64,000 nucleotides of DNA, from the NCBI RefSeq assembly GCF_945859705.1, contig NC_079134.1, positions 9,651,545 to 9,715,544 of the forward strand, given 5' to 3'. Below the pieces are notes generated by a model. It had not been told where the DNA came from, searched no databases, and saw only the letters and a program-made list of their open reading frames with translations. Shown one piece after another: positions 1 through 11,149 of this stretch; within the stretch, counting starts at the first letter, position 1; every line of letters begins with the position of its first letter. Origin of the DNA: Episyrphus balteatus (lineage: Eukaryota > Arthropoda > Insecta > Diptera > Syrphidae). The position numbers and the translations under genes were made by a program.

Positions 1-206
1 TTTTTTAGGTTGATATTTTCTTAACTGCTTGCTGTTTAACCATCACAAATTATTTTCAAATTGCTTAGAGTACCTAGGTACTGAATTTCTTATAACTCAC
101 ATCTATACGAGTATACTGTTGAAAACTAATTATAGAAACGATGTTGTGTGATAAAGCATATTCCTTTTCTTATTTAATGTTTTGAATATCAATTTATATT
201 TGACTA

Positions 207-347
207 ATGATTTTTCGAAGATAATTATCATTAAAAACCTTTTATCAATATTTTTAAATTTATTGATTTAATGTTCGATTATGATTTTTCGAAGATAATT
301 ATCATTAAAAACCTTTTATCAATATTTTTAAATTTATTGATTTAAGA
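207..347. repeat. Tandem duplication, 74-bp unit, two copies
   Basis: The block beginning ATGATTTTTCGAAGATAATT at 207 starts again at 281 and matches through about 347. The copies are almost identical, so this is a recent local tandem duplication. It is extremely AT-rich and no coding potential is seen. Confidence 0.85.
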
Positions 348-395
348 AAGTAATCTCAAATAGGCAGACAAATTTAGCTAAACGATGATTTTACA

Positions 396-481
396 AAATT
401 CTGCCAAAAAATTAAAAAAGGGTTTGGAAAATGTTAAAAAGCGCGCGCTTTGTAACCCTTTTTTAATTTTTGGAGGAATTT
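396..481. repeat. Inverted repeat hairpin with GC loop
   Basis: The left arm (396-425, CCAAAAAATTAAAAAAGGG core) is the reverse complement of the right arm (454-481, CCCTTTTTTAATTTTTGG core). The loop contains GCGCGCGC at about 441-448, a rare GC island in an AT-rich setting. It may be the end of a MITE or Helitron-like element; the class is not identified. Confidence 0.6.
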
Positions 482-598
482 TGAAAAGCAGAATTTTGAA
501 AAACAGAATTTTAAAAAGTAGAATTTTGAAAAGTAGAATTTTGAAAGCAGAATTTTGACAAAAGAATTTTGACCCCGGCAGAATTTTGACCCCAATCC
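476..598. repeat. Short minisatellite, about 17-bp unit
   Basis: About seven degenerate copies of AGAATTTTGAAAAGC follow the hairpin. An apparent reading frame on the minus strand here (KFYFSKFYF-type repeats) is a product of the repeat and is not called as a gene. Confidence 0.75.
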
Positions 599-599
599 C

Positions 600-2928
600 T
601 CTACAAGTTTTACTATAAATTTATATAATTTGTTTATATATACATAATAAGGAACCATAGTCAAATTATTAGCCAAACAAATTCTGTCACCTTTTTTGGA
701 AAAATATACAATTTTTTGCCTTAAAAAAAATAAAAATTGGTCTTGAATAATTATTTTCAAAAGACTTGATATAAATTCTTAGAAATAAGGAAAAAACATT
801 ATTTCATTTTCTTATATAAAACCATCATAATCTGTACTTCTAAAGTAATAAAAAAAAAAGAGAAATAAAAATAATAATGAAAAAGGACTTCTAAATATTA
901 ATCTAAATGACTAAAACAGTGTTTCCTAAAAGTGGAAATAATAAACTGTGGTCATTACATATTTTTCGAAGAAGATTGGTCTCAAAGTCAGAAATCAGCA
1001 TGGTCAAAAAAATATAGAATCTTAAAAAATACACATGTAGATTTTGGAAATACAAATATCTATAATTTTTGTGTTATTTTAAAATAACTAATACTAGGTG
1101 TGTATTTTGTATTTACTAAAAAAAAATAATTTTTGAGATTGTTTTATAAGCTACAAAGTATCATATGCAAATATCGTAAAGCTAAGATATACAACATTTA
1201 ATGTCGTATTCATTAGATTTTTGCCTACTTAGACACAGGGTGACTTTTTCATACAATGGGAATTTTTGTCGTCACTTCCAGGTTCTCCAAACAAAAATAT
1301 AGGTAATGATTTATTAAATATACTCATATAGAAAAGCTTAATTCCAAAACTTGTCATTTGTATACTGGAAATTTAGCCTTCAAAGCCTTGGCTGAAGCCT
1401 ATCAGAAAACAACAATTTAAACGGTTTAGCGGAAAATGATTAAAAATTGATGTCAGTCGTACTATTCGATTATAAATGTGTACACAATTTTTTTTTTACT
1501 CGAATTCAGGACAACAACTGATTGTGTTCCATGTCCCGAAACGATTGTAAACTACAATGTTACAAATTCACCAAATTCAAATACAAAAGAAACTTTTTTA
1601 TATGTATATTTTTTTTATATTTTCAACACACTACTGAAATTCAGTTTTATCATTTTTTTTGTCGATTGTTAGGAGTCCAAAAAAAAAAATAAGGTAGTAG
1701 TGGAAATGAAAGGATATTTCCGGGAGTAAATATTTTTGCTGCTTTATAATTGATTGCATGGGCGGATTCATTGATAAATTGTAAATCAACACGGCTATGT
1801 GAGCAAGGGTAGGCAAATAATTGGGAGAATGAGAAACAAAAATTGTTTCGAATGAACATGGCAAAGTTGGTTTTTGGTAAAACTGCCAATTCCATCTGAA
1901 ATAAATGGATAGAATCCTTTTATCATATTTTTTTCTTTTTTTTCAATTTTTTTTTTTTTGTGTGTGTTAATCAAAATTGTTGTTTATTTATATTTAACAA
2001 TTTATTTGTTATTTGTTTTTAGTATGCGACAATAAATTAAACGAATATGTACATTGTAGACAGGAAAAAACGTTGTCCTCCATTTATTAGTCATATTTTC
2101 TCTGAGACTATTATATGCAGTAGAGGTGTACATCTGTACGTCTTTTTTTTTTTTTTTTTTGTATAATGTACAAATAAAATTCATAAAATTTATACAAAAT
2201 TCAATGGAAAGAACTCTTTTCAATCAAAATAATAAGCAAAACACTTTTTTATTTTGTTGATTTTAAAAATAAATGTTGAATAAATTTGTATGTTCGATTT
2301 TATAGCAAATTCACGACATGAATCAATGAATATTAATAAATAAAATCATAAAGTTTAATATTTTATATTATTACTTTAGAATTATGTACATATATAAAAA
2401 ATAAATATTAAATTAATTTAAAATTTAAATCGAAAGAGTAAATCTTATGGAGGTCAGGTATTTACTTTTATTTTTCTATGTGCGTATAAAGTTGATTCTC
2501 AATCTCAATTCTTAACTATCTTTAACTTATATTTTTAAAGAGGAAAGGTCTTTTTAGACGAGTGAAGCAGTTAACTAAAAAAAATATTAAGGTAAGTAGA
2601 GATGGCGCTACAGAACAGATCCTCATTTAGTTATCGTGTTATCCTGTTATCGTGTAGCACTTTTCGTATCTTCAGTAGAACATCGGCAAAGAAAATGAAT
2701 GAGTTTCGTCTCTTTTTTCCAGTTTTTCCGCATGTTTTTGTATTTGTAAGTCTTGTTTGGTTCAGGAGGGGAAATATTTTTTGGAAAAGAACGCACTAAA
2801 GAAAATTGGGAAAAAAAAGGATTTTGAATTGGTAAGGGATTCATAAAAGACAACATTATCAATCACAATCTCTTAGCTGATAAAACCGGCGTCATTCCCC
2901 GCGTTCAACGCAGATCATTTGAATCAAA
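600..2928. other. AT-rich stretch with no gene recognised
   Basis: Both strands were read and no exon with a conserved motif was found; homopolymer T and A runs are frequent. By position this probably lies inside the long intron of the Yip1-like gene whose 5' exons are at 7988-8438, but that is inference. Confidence 0.5.
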
Positions 2929-3255
2929 GGCCCTTATTGCGAGTGTCGTTTTTCTATCAATAGACGACTTTATTCGATAATTGATCATCGAAAATGACCT
3001 TTGATATTGTGAATCTCTATCGATAAACGACTTTATTCGAAAATCGATCATCGAAAATGAATTTTGGTGTCGTGAAATTGTATTGTGAAGGAAATTTTTC
3101 GTTTTATCGTTGGATCTTTTTCGTTTACAATTTTGCTATCGACTCAAATCGAGTTCAATAGCAATCGATAGAGATAAACAATACCAAAACAGACATTTAT
3201 CGATTCCATCGACTTTTATCGCATTAAAAGTTGAACGACACTCGCAATAAGGGCC
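2929..3255. mobile_element. MITE with 22-bp perfect terminal inverted repeats
   Basis: GGCCCTTATTGCGAGTGTCG (first 20 of 22 bases) at 2929 is matched by its exact reverse complement ending at 3255. The interior holds several ATCGATAAA/TTTATCGAT motifs in both orientations, so most of it can fold. Flanking AAA may be a short TSD. No coding capacity. Confidence 0.8.
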
Positions 3256-3459
3256 AAAGTTCTCAATTTTTTAAAGTTCTGATTGGTCAGAACCAAATTT
3301 AACGTCCAAATTTTTTATGACTTGAATTCAGATGGTTTGCGTTGAACCCGGGGATCATCACTCAAAACTTCAAGTACCTACACATCAATAGCCAACAAAA
3401 TAATAGCTTTTGCCAATTTCTTTTAAAGAAAATAAATATCTAGACTATCTGCCGATCCG

Positions 3460-6130
3460 GTCTTTTGGGATGAAGTCGGGTCATTTATCTAGCAGACTTT
3501 TCAGCCTAACATGGAAATGGTACAATTTCATGACACCAACACACCAAGTTATACAATAGATAGACTACTTCGATTTTATTAACCCTAAGGAAAAATATAA
3601 CCAAATTTAATCAAAGGAAGTTAACTAGCCTTGATTGGCTAGAATGATAGTAAACCATTTCTTCAGAAACACCACCAAAATTCTGGAAGTCATTCTCAGG
3701 AGGCTTAAGAATTACTACTTTGGTCTTCAAGAAAGGCATTCCATACTGCATTGATGACTGAAATTTTAGTCTGATTTCACCTCAGCGCTTCAAAGCTATC
3801 GCATCACCGTTCCATGCTTTTGGACGTTGAGAAAGTGTATGGATATAAAACCTAATTCTAATTTAAGTAAATGAATTTTTTTGGATTGACAAAGTTTATA
3901 TTTTTCTATATTTTTCCTGAAAATTTCTAATTCAAATCGAAGACCGCGAGTAAAAAGTAAAGTCGATAAAAGCCGGTTTCGTTGAAGAGTTAATTTTGTT
4001 TTAATTAGATCATTCCTCTACAACTTGATGACTTGCAATCAACCTACTTTTCATCTACAGCGCCAGCCACAGAAGCCCAAAGATTCAAGGCCCAAATCAT
4101 GAAACTTTCATAACAATGAGAAATTTAATGAATTTAATTAATTGCATAAATCGTCTTGGTTGGCTTCCAGATGAATCAAAAATAGCAACCAAAAATAAAG
4201 TAACATACCGTGGAGTCACTTTCAACGAATTGTTCAAATTGAACTCGAACTCAAATATTGTCATCAAGAAGTCCAACTTTGCTTTCCATCGGTTGTACTT
4301 CCTACACAAGAAAAGAACCAGAAAAGGCAAATAACTCAGGCCAAACATAAGCTAAGGAGAGAAAGTTTTGGCACTATGCAACGGTGTCATTTTTTATTCA
4401 AAATGGGTAAGCTTAAAAGATTGACAGTATCATGTCAAATATGATATGAAAATGTATAGATAATACAAAGCAATATCTCATCTCGGCAACCCTATCAAAC
4501 TCCTTTGCTTTTGTAGGAACACCATTCTTTTCAACTACTTTTTCTTCAGGCCAAGAAGACAATCAAGCAATAGATCCTTATGAAACTCGAGTAATGTTCG
4601 GTATAGTGTGCATCGAAGAATAGAGAAGGACAAGACTCAACGATATGCTTTATAACGACATTGAATTGGTCAGAAAGCTGAAAATTCAGCGGTTAAAATT
4701 TTAATTTCTGCGAGAAGCGTAAGAATACCAAACGCAACAAGTTGGTTTGTTTTATTGTTGGAATAATCAATGGTTCAATTTCAGCTCCATTGATCCTCAG
4801 TCGTTTAAATTTCATTGCTAGTCAATATACACTCCTGCTCAAATTTAACGCACATCCTATTTATTTTAAAGTAAAGTCTTGCTATTACTTTATGCCACAG
4901 TATCATGGTTACTTTCTCAAATGAGACAATAGTGATCTTAAATTCAAGGTATGGAATAAAATGTTTGTCAGGAAGATTTGGGGAGAGATTTGCTGAGGTC
5001 TGTCTGTTAACGCGCAAACCTTTTAGCGAAGAGTCATAAAATTTCATGGAGTTAAATCTGTTTTACAACACCTACGGAGTTAGCGAGCCTTTCTAGACCT
5101 CAGTTAAGTACCCAAAAATAGTTGACTGATGCCCTCGAACAGCATCCGGTTCCAATCACCCCTAGATTTGGTCCACAGTTTAGTCTGATGCACGATAATG
5201 CATGCTAGATTAGTTTGAGAATATCTTCAAGATTTTAATATTCCAGCTTCGGATTAACCACACAGAAATCTGGATTAGAATTCAATAGAACATGTGTAGG
5301 AAATATTGAAAAGATGCATTCGCGACCGAAATCCACCTCCAAGCAGTCTTGATCAACTGAAAACATCAGTGAAAGAAGTGTTACAACAAAACCTTCAAAA
5401 GTTAATTAGTAAAATGAACAAACAACTTCAGGTTGTCATATGCACTAGAGGAGACTATACTAAGTATTGCATACAATTATGGGAAAGAACCGTCACCCGC
5501 TTCCATTTTTTAAAATTTTTCTTCTTAAAAACAAAAATTATTTTATAATCAGTTTTCAGACCTTGAATTGTTAAATTTGGTTTATCTTTTAAGATGCAGG
5601 AGTTTAGTTTTAGAAGGCAGTTGCTAATAAGTAACATTTTCAGTAGATCAAACTACAGTGCCAATAGTCCTTTAAATCTTTGAATTACTATCTAAAATAA
5701 AAATCTATCTAAAAAAAGCATTGCCATTATGTCTGATAGTCAAGCTCCTCTAAAACCACTGAAATCCTACGAAATCAACTCCAACTGTATAGGTAAACTT
5801 AACGAACTTGGCAAAATAAACAAAGTCACACTCCACTGAATACCTGGGCACGTTGCCGTTGGTGTCCAGGGGAACGAGGAGGCGGACTCTTTTGCAAAAA
5901 CGGGTGCAAGTTCCCCTTTAATGGGACCCGAACCGTATTGCAAAATAGGAGAAAATGTTATTAAAAATAAAATAAAACTAGACGACGGGACCAGGAGAAA
6001 AAAAAACTTGGGAGAACTACCAAAATTGAGACGAGCGAAAATGCTTCTCGGGAACTACAACCAAGAGCGTTTCAAATCATGTAAGTAAGAACAACCTCAG
6101 GTTAATCACTGGTCTTCTCACGGGCCACTG
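3460..6130 (+). pseudogene. Decayed jockey-like non-LTR retrotransposon (RT and RNase H remnants)
   Basis: Reverse-transcriptase pieces are readable in shifting frames: a FGLQERHS-like stretch near 3720, LLDVEKVYG near 3830 (compare the family's FLDVEKAFD), and YRGVTFNELFKLN at 4206-4245. The RNase H domain starts near 5730 (IAIMSDSQAPLK) and continues with VTLH*IPGHV and GNEEADSFAKTGAS near 5830-5910; the stop replaces the expected Trp of the WIPGH motif. A final LRLITGLLTGHC-like motif is near 6095. Several frameshifts and stops make it inactive. A Tc1 remnant (4831-5603) separates the RT part from the RNase H part. The clade assignment is from motifs only. Confidence 0.8.
4831..5603 (+). 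mobile_element. Decayed Tc1-like transposon inside the retrotransposon
   Basis: The left end ACTCCTGC-TCAAATTTAAC (4831-4849) is mirrored at the right by GTTAAATTTG (5570-5579) and GCAGGAGT (5596-5603), with 16 extra bases inside the right inverted repeat. Transposase pieces include MHDNA near 5189, an NSIEHV-like NxIEHxW motif near 5280, and the C-terminal reading frame 5306-5474 (KRCIRDRNPPPSSLDQLK, then ARG-type TRGDYTKY). The DNA-binding N-terminus is absent and frames are broken. It splits the RT and RNase H parts of the older LINE, so it inserted after it. Confidence 0.8.
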
Positions 6131-6201
6131 TAAATGAATCCTTTATTTCAGAAACAACATAAGTCCACTTTTTCAAAAAAAAATTTTTTTGGAAATTTCT
6201 C

Positions 6202-6466
6202 ATTTATGTATAGTTATCCTTCTTCTTCTTCCTTTTTCTCGGCGCTGTTATGATCTCGATGTCGAGGGGATCATAACCTTCCCACGTTACTGCTTCACAC
6301 TAGTGATCCGCCTGTGGGGTTCGCCGGGTTGATCCAGAAATCGGCGGCAAGCCTCCCGGTTTTGTATTGTTCCGTTTCTGAGGCCAACTGAATGCTGGTG
6401 TTTTTGCATTTGCTTGTACCAGGAGTTTTTAGGCCTACCTTTCTTTTTATTTATGTATAGTTATCC
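6202..6466 (-). mobile_element. 5'-truncated LINE insertion with 18-bp TSD
   Basis: ATTTATGTATAGTTATCC occurs at 6202-6219 and again at 6449-6466, a target-site duplication. Between them, on the minus strand, lies a GRPKNSWYKQMQKHQ-like peptide (the C-terminal part of a retroelement reading frame), a more GC-rich stretch than its surroundings, and a (GAA)n tail next to 6220. This is the expected form of a 5'-truncated non-LTR insertion. The exact family is not identified. Confidence 0.8.
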
Positions 6467-6961
6467 ATCTTCTGAAAAAAAAATTAGGTATGTCTGACCC
6501 CCCAAAATACGAAAGCTGAAATTAAAGGGTTCAAAATATATTGAAAGATTTCACGCGGTGGCAACATTTTTGACTGTTAAATACATGACTTTTTACCAGT
6601 TTTAAATTATTTTGGCAGCAATCTTGACACACACGCCCTTTTGTTATACATTTATAAAAAGGTAAAGATTTACTCTATCTACTATTTTATTTATTAAAAT
6701 CGAAAGCAGGGTTCGAAAGCTATAGCTAAAAAAAAACAAAAGTTTTACCAGGTCGAAGAGAAAAAATTACTCTATGAAAATACCCCAAATACTCAATTTC
6801 CTGAAAGGAATAAGGTTAGAGGAGAAGCTATAAAATGAGGAACTATCTCAGCTAGCCTAAAATTGGACACTAGATCTTATTGGTCGCAGTGCATCCACAC
6901 CCCAAATAACAATCAATCAATCACTTATTAGACCAGTGCCGATGCCTTCAAAAACATTAAA

Positions 6962-7853
6962 AAGTACAAACAAAAAAATCATAGTAGGATGAAACCCATT
7001 GGAAAAGGAGGTGAATATGATAAAAATGAAAGGAAAAATAAATTACGGGCGAACCAAGTTCGGGAAGTGGGTGGGTTGAGTTTTTAATGGTAAAAAATGG
7101 TATATCTCGATTTCCGGCAAAACTAGAAATCCTATAGAAAAAAAGTTGTATGGCAAAGTTGTAGGTAATAAAAAGATCGACAGCTTTTGTATCAACAATT
7201 TTTTCACATAACCTCAAAATTTATGTGAAAAATTCAAAAAACCGAGTTTTTGGTTTTTTATTTTTATCTTTTTCAAAAACAAAAATTTTTCTAAGAAATT
7301 TGGTGAAAACTTACCTTATTATGTCCCAAATACACTGTAATTTATTTGATTTAAAATATTAATTTGTTCACCTTATTTTGACTTAATACCAAAAAAACAC
7401 CTTAATTTTCAATCGAAAATTCACGTGTCAAAATATCAGCTTTTTTCAAAAAGTCGGTGGGCATTTCGTTCGTTAAAATGTCTATTTTCTGATGGTGTAA
7501 AAAAAAATTTACATTAGTATACTATAGAACATGTTCTCGTAAAATTCAAAAAATGAAAAAAGCTTGAATTCGAAGAAAAATTTTTATCATTGTTTACAAT
7601 TTTGGCCTATTTATTCAAATTTACACTTTAATTACTCAAAAAACGTAAGATTACCTACTTTGCCATACAACTTTTTTCTATAGGATTTGTAGTTTTGCCG
7701 GAAATCGAGATATACCATTTTTTACCATTAAAAACTCAAAACACCCACTTCCCGAACTTGGTTCGCCCGTAATTTATTTTTCCTTTCATTTTTATCATAT
7801 TCACCTCCTTTTCCAATGGGTTTCATTCTACTATGATTTTTTTTTGTTTCAAA
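6962..7853. mobile_element. Foldback element with about 210-bp inverted arms
   Basis: Left arm about 6962-7180 and right arm about 7640-7853 are near-perfect reverse complements (for example CGGGCGAACCAAGTTCGGGA on the left, its complement on the right). The internal 460 bp is AT-rich with no coding capacity. Reading frames on the minus strand in both arms are mirror products of the arms. It lies in the intron below the third Yip1 coding exon. Confidence 0.85.
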
Positions 7854-7987
7854 AATTATCGACCCTGGTCTATGTATATGAATAATGATTGTTGAAGCAT
7901 ACGTGTACGACGGTTTCAAATTATTATAACATTCTCAAGATTTTAAATTGTTTGCATAGTTTTAAATTAACTTAAATTACAACTTAC

Positions 7988-8438
7988 CTTTTGGAATATG
8001 TGATGTGGATTGATTCCCAGTTCTGGAAAAGAAGATAACATCTTAAAAGATTTGGTTAAATTTCTAACTAAGATATTTACCTTCTAGAAGTGGTGGTTCA
8101 TCATCAAAATCTGAACCACCTTGTGGCTTGAATGCTTTTTCTTGTCCAAAAGAATTGTCCACGTAAGCATTTGGATCATAGAATCCACCTACACCACTGC
8201 CAACATCCGAATAGCTGGCATTGTAGTTTGGTGGGACAGAAGTCTGTGTATTATCGAATGATTGGAAGTTTCTTAAAAGACAACACAAATGAGACATCAT
8301 GGAAGTTAAAATATTGTTTTATTAAAAGACTTACAATTCTTGACCAAAGTCTGGAACTTCAAAATTATATTGTTGTTCATGTTGTCCACCAGCTCCCCAT
8401 TGGTATTCGTTTTGTGGTGCTCCATAAGGTGATGCCAT
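7988..8438 (-). CDS. Yip1: Yip1/YIPF5-like ER-Golgi membrane protein, N-terminal exons only
   Basis: Three coding exons read on the minus strand: 8335-8438, 8081-8271 and 7988-8022, with phases that join (GAATT|A, GAAG|AA) and GT-AG introns. They give about 110 residues: MASPYGAPQNEYQWGAGG, a Gln/Asn/Gly-rich cytosolic region, then DFDDEPPLLEELGINP followed by HHIFQK. The EPPLLEELGI motif immediately before the membrane domain is characteristic of YIPF5/Yip1, a Rab-interacting protein of ER-to-Golgi vesicles. The last exon ends in phase 0 at a good donor (GTAAGT). The five-helix Yip1 domain should follow at lower coordinates but no such exon was found down to base 1, so the gene is partial here, with an intron of at least 7.9 kb, or is broken. 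The start ATG at 8436-8438 opens the conserved-style N-terminus. Confidence 0.85.
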
Positions 8439-8519
8439 GATTCTTCTTTTTTAATATTCAGCTTTTGGTAATGGATGGATCTTTGAATCAAGTTTTCGAT
8501 TTGGCACTGCAAAAAGTTT

Positions 8520-8837
8520 TCTACTAATTATGAAATTGATTTATTTTGTTTTTATGTTTAAAGTGGGTTTATATTATTTACCAAATTATTTTATTAATTT
8601 TTTTAGGAAAATTGAACAAATTTCAAGATAAAATTAATGAATTTACACCAAAACAAAAATTATTTGGCATTTCCCTTCGGCACATCCACGTCATAAAAGC
8701 GACAGCTGACTTTTGTGGTTGACAGTTGTTGGTTTGAGGATGAACTAGTACTGTTTGATTATTCTATAAATGTTGCCTTTCTTAAGGCGACCTGCACACT
8801 GTGTTGAAATGTTTTTGAAAAATTAATTAATTTGTAA
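8520..8837. promoter_or_regulatory. Probable upstream region of the Yip1-like gene
   Basis: This stretch precedes the Yip1 start and holds no coding exon. Segment 8665-8740 is less AT-rich than its surroundings (CACATCCACGTCATAAAAGC, GACAGCTGAC). Promoter role is inferred from position only; no TATA box or initiator could be assigned with confidence. Confidence 0.25.
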
Positions 8838-9457
8838 GGCCTAGTACGCAGCTGAAGCGAAACAAAAATTTTCAAGTCTCCAAAGTCAAAGCGAACATGT
8901 TAAAGGAAAAGTATCATCGGGTATAATAGCAAAGTAAAAATAATTAAAATACAAATAAAAAAATTCAAACAAATTTCACTATCGAATTTTTGTATGGAAA
9001 ATTGCATTTCGCTTCAGCTGCGTACTAGACTTTAAGCCTAGTATGTAGCTGAAGCGAAACGAAAATTTCCATACAAAAATAGCACAACGAAATCTTGACC
9101 GAAATTTTTTTTTGTTTTTATCTTATTTTCTGATATTTTTTTGAATTTTGTATTTGTATTTTTATTATTTCGAATTTGACATAATACTCGATGGTATTTT
9201 TTTGTAAGCTAGTTAGCTGTTAACTTTGGAAACTTATGTCGTTTTCTATTTGCTTTTGAGATTTTTGTGTAAAAATCTCAGATTCTCCACTGAAAATAGA
9301 ATATGAAATCTAGTTTTGTAACTGTGTACGAAATCTGTAGGTATGTATAAAAAAAACCTCTCTTTCAGGTGTCAGATTCAGAAATCTGATTCTGAATCTC
9401 GTCAATAGAAAACGACATTAAACATTTTTCGTTTCGCTTCAGGTGCGTTCCAGGCTT
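8838..9457. mobile_element. Two adjoining MITEs of one family (TIR GCCTAGTACGCAGCTGAAGC)
   Basis: Element 1 runs about 8838-9030, from GCCTAGTACGCAGCTGAAGC to its inverted copy ending GTACTAGAC. Element 2 begins at about 9034 with GCCTAGTATGTAGCTGAAGC and ends at about 9457 with CGCTTCAGGTGCGTTCCAGG. Both share subterminal CTCCAAAG and CGAACATGTTAA-type motifs. More copies or ends lie at 21709, 22272, 22575-22955 and 43832. No coding capacity. Confidence 0.75.
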
Positions 9458-9477
9458 TAGAAACAAAATAAAAATGG

Positions 9478-10303
9478 ATGATTACCCAACTAACATTTCA
9501 GCTTCGGTTAAGGTATTACAAAAGCTACATTTCAGCTTCTTTTAAACTTTAGTAAGGTTGTTGGGCATGGAAAAAGGAGAACGTTATACAAATTTTACCC
9601 TCTATAAGGATCTTAAACGAAGCTTTACCGAAGCTCTACAGAAGCTTTGAGGTTTGACAGATAGCTTCGGAAGAGCTTGTATAGCTCTTTAATACATGTC
9701 TTATCGAAATTAAAAAAAAAAAACAACTACAAAAACAAAAAAGAATTCTTTTTTAACTGGTTTTAAATCATGAATTTTATCTTTTGATCTGATATTATAT
9801 ATAACATTCCATTAGTTTGTAGTATATCTATTAATAATAATTTTAAAAGTTTATAATTTTTTTACCACACCCAGGAATCGAACTTCATATCTGCTTGGTG
9901 GTAGTCCACCACTCTACCCACTCGGCCATCCTAGTATATTTATTAATGAAATCAAAAACTTAATCAGTTCAAATAGCAAAAAAATGTCCGAGCTAAATTA
10001 TTCAATGTCAAAACCAAAAAGTGTACGAGCTAGATTATTTAATATCAAAACCAAAAATCAAATACAAAACTTGGTAATTTCTGTAAGGCTTCTATAAATT
10101 CATTAAACAGGCTTATCCGAAAAACAAGTTTTTTTCGTTTAAGTTTCTTTAACAGTATTTAAACAACTTATTAGAAGTTTTTAAACAAGTCCGAACTTCT
10201 ATAAGCAGTTAAATTCAGAAGCAAGCTCAATACAAGCTGTATAGAAAGTAGATCCTGCGAGATTTCAATTTATAGAAGCTGTTGTGCTAGTTGGGTAGTC
10301 ATC
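9478..10303. mobile_element. TIR element carrying a tRNA-like segment
   Basis: ATGATTACCCAACTAACA near 9478 is mirrored by TGTGCTAGTTGGGTAGTCAT ending near 10303. Repeated GAAGCTTTA/AGCTTC motifs occur inside. A tRNA-like block sits in the middle (9864-9931, separate entry). Superfamily not determined. Confidence 0.65.
9864..9931 (-). repeat. tRNA-like sequence (SINE head or tRNA pseudogene)
   Basis: On the minus strand it reads GGATGGCCGAGTGGGTAGAG, matching an RNA polymerase III box A (TGGCCGAGTGG), and further on AGTTCGATTCC, matching box B apart from one base. The acceptor stem does not pair well, so a functional tRNA is unlikely. It more likely derives from a tRNA-headed SINE. Confidence 0.55.
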
Positions 10304-10557
10304 TCTGTGTGTTCGAAGCAATTTCGAAGTCGATCAAAATGTAGAACATGCAATTTGATTTCACGTGAAATTAAAGCGTAATTTCAATTCACTTTCGATC
10401 GAAATGTGGCACATATGGGCAATTTTGTTATAAATAAATACAATTTTCTTCACAATAAACACAAATTAAAACATTATTTGTGTTTTGCACCTAATAATTC
10501 GAAAACTGGTCCAAAAAGAAGGGAAGATAGTGTATTGGTAATCATTCCCTTCACTAT

Positions 10558-11147
10558 TTAACACGTTGACTGCCAACGAACAAAAAAAAAAGTATCCCTT
10601 GAGGGCCAACTTTTAATGTTTGTTTTAAACGTATCTCTCTGTGTCTTTAGTTTTAAGTAATAAGTGTTTTTGATGTGTTTTAAAAGTGTGACCACCGTAG
10701 GGTCACATGGCCCCTTATGTTAAGTGTTTGTGCTTAGAAGTGCCACGTGACCCACAGGTGGGTCATATCTTCTCTTCCTTTAAGGAATGTTCTGACTGTG
10801 ACTCACCGGTGGTTCACATGGCCTCCTGGGAAACTTTTGCGTGACCCACCGGTGGGTCACATGCTTAGAGGATATAATATATGGAGTGCTTGTTCCTATA
10901 CCTAACACATTGTAACGCCATATGCATGGATAGGGGTCGCTGCCTTCGTTTTTCAGTGCGAGTCCGGTTCCGCAGCTGTAAATAAACACGCTTGTTGATG
11001 ACAGTCATCAAATGAAAATAAAATTTAGGCATGCACTCATCGAAAAACTTAAAGAAACTAGAGCCCTCTATAAAAGCTCACGGAACTAACAGCACAAGCA
11101 CTCCATATATTATATCCTCTAAGGTCACATGGCAGTCAACGTGTTAA
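10558..11147. mobile_element. piggyBac-like MITE with TTAA duplication
   Basis: TTAA at 10558-10561 is followed by CACGTTGACTGCCA; the right end is TGGCAGTCAACGTG followed by TTAA at 11144-11147. TTAA targets and such TIRs fit the piggyBac superfamily. Subterminal inverted copies of TAGAGGATATAATATATGGA lie near 10875 and 11100. The left half has four versions of the palindrome GTGACCCACCGGTGGGTCAC (10690-10862). The minus-strand reading frame at 10780-10989 shows no recognisable domain and is left uncalled. Confidence 0.8.
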
Positions 11148-11149
11148 AA

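Noticed and set aside
8132..8440. A 102-codon plus-strand frame
   Set aside because: It is the antisense shadow of the Yip1-like exons, which have matching splice sites and family motifs.
9864..9931. A functional tRNA gene
   Set aside because: Boxes A and B match but acceptor and T stems do not pair well and the block lies inside a repeat element.
10780..10989. A 69-codon minus-strand frame in the piggyBac-like MITE
   Set aside because: No transposase motif and the frame covers palindromic subterminal repeats.
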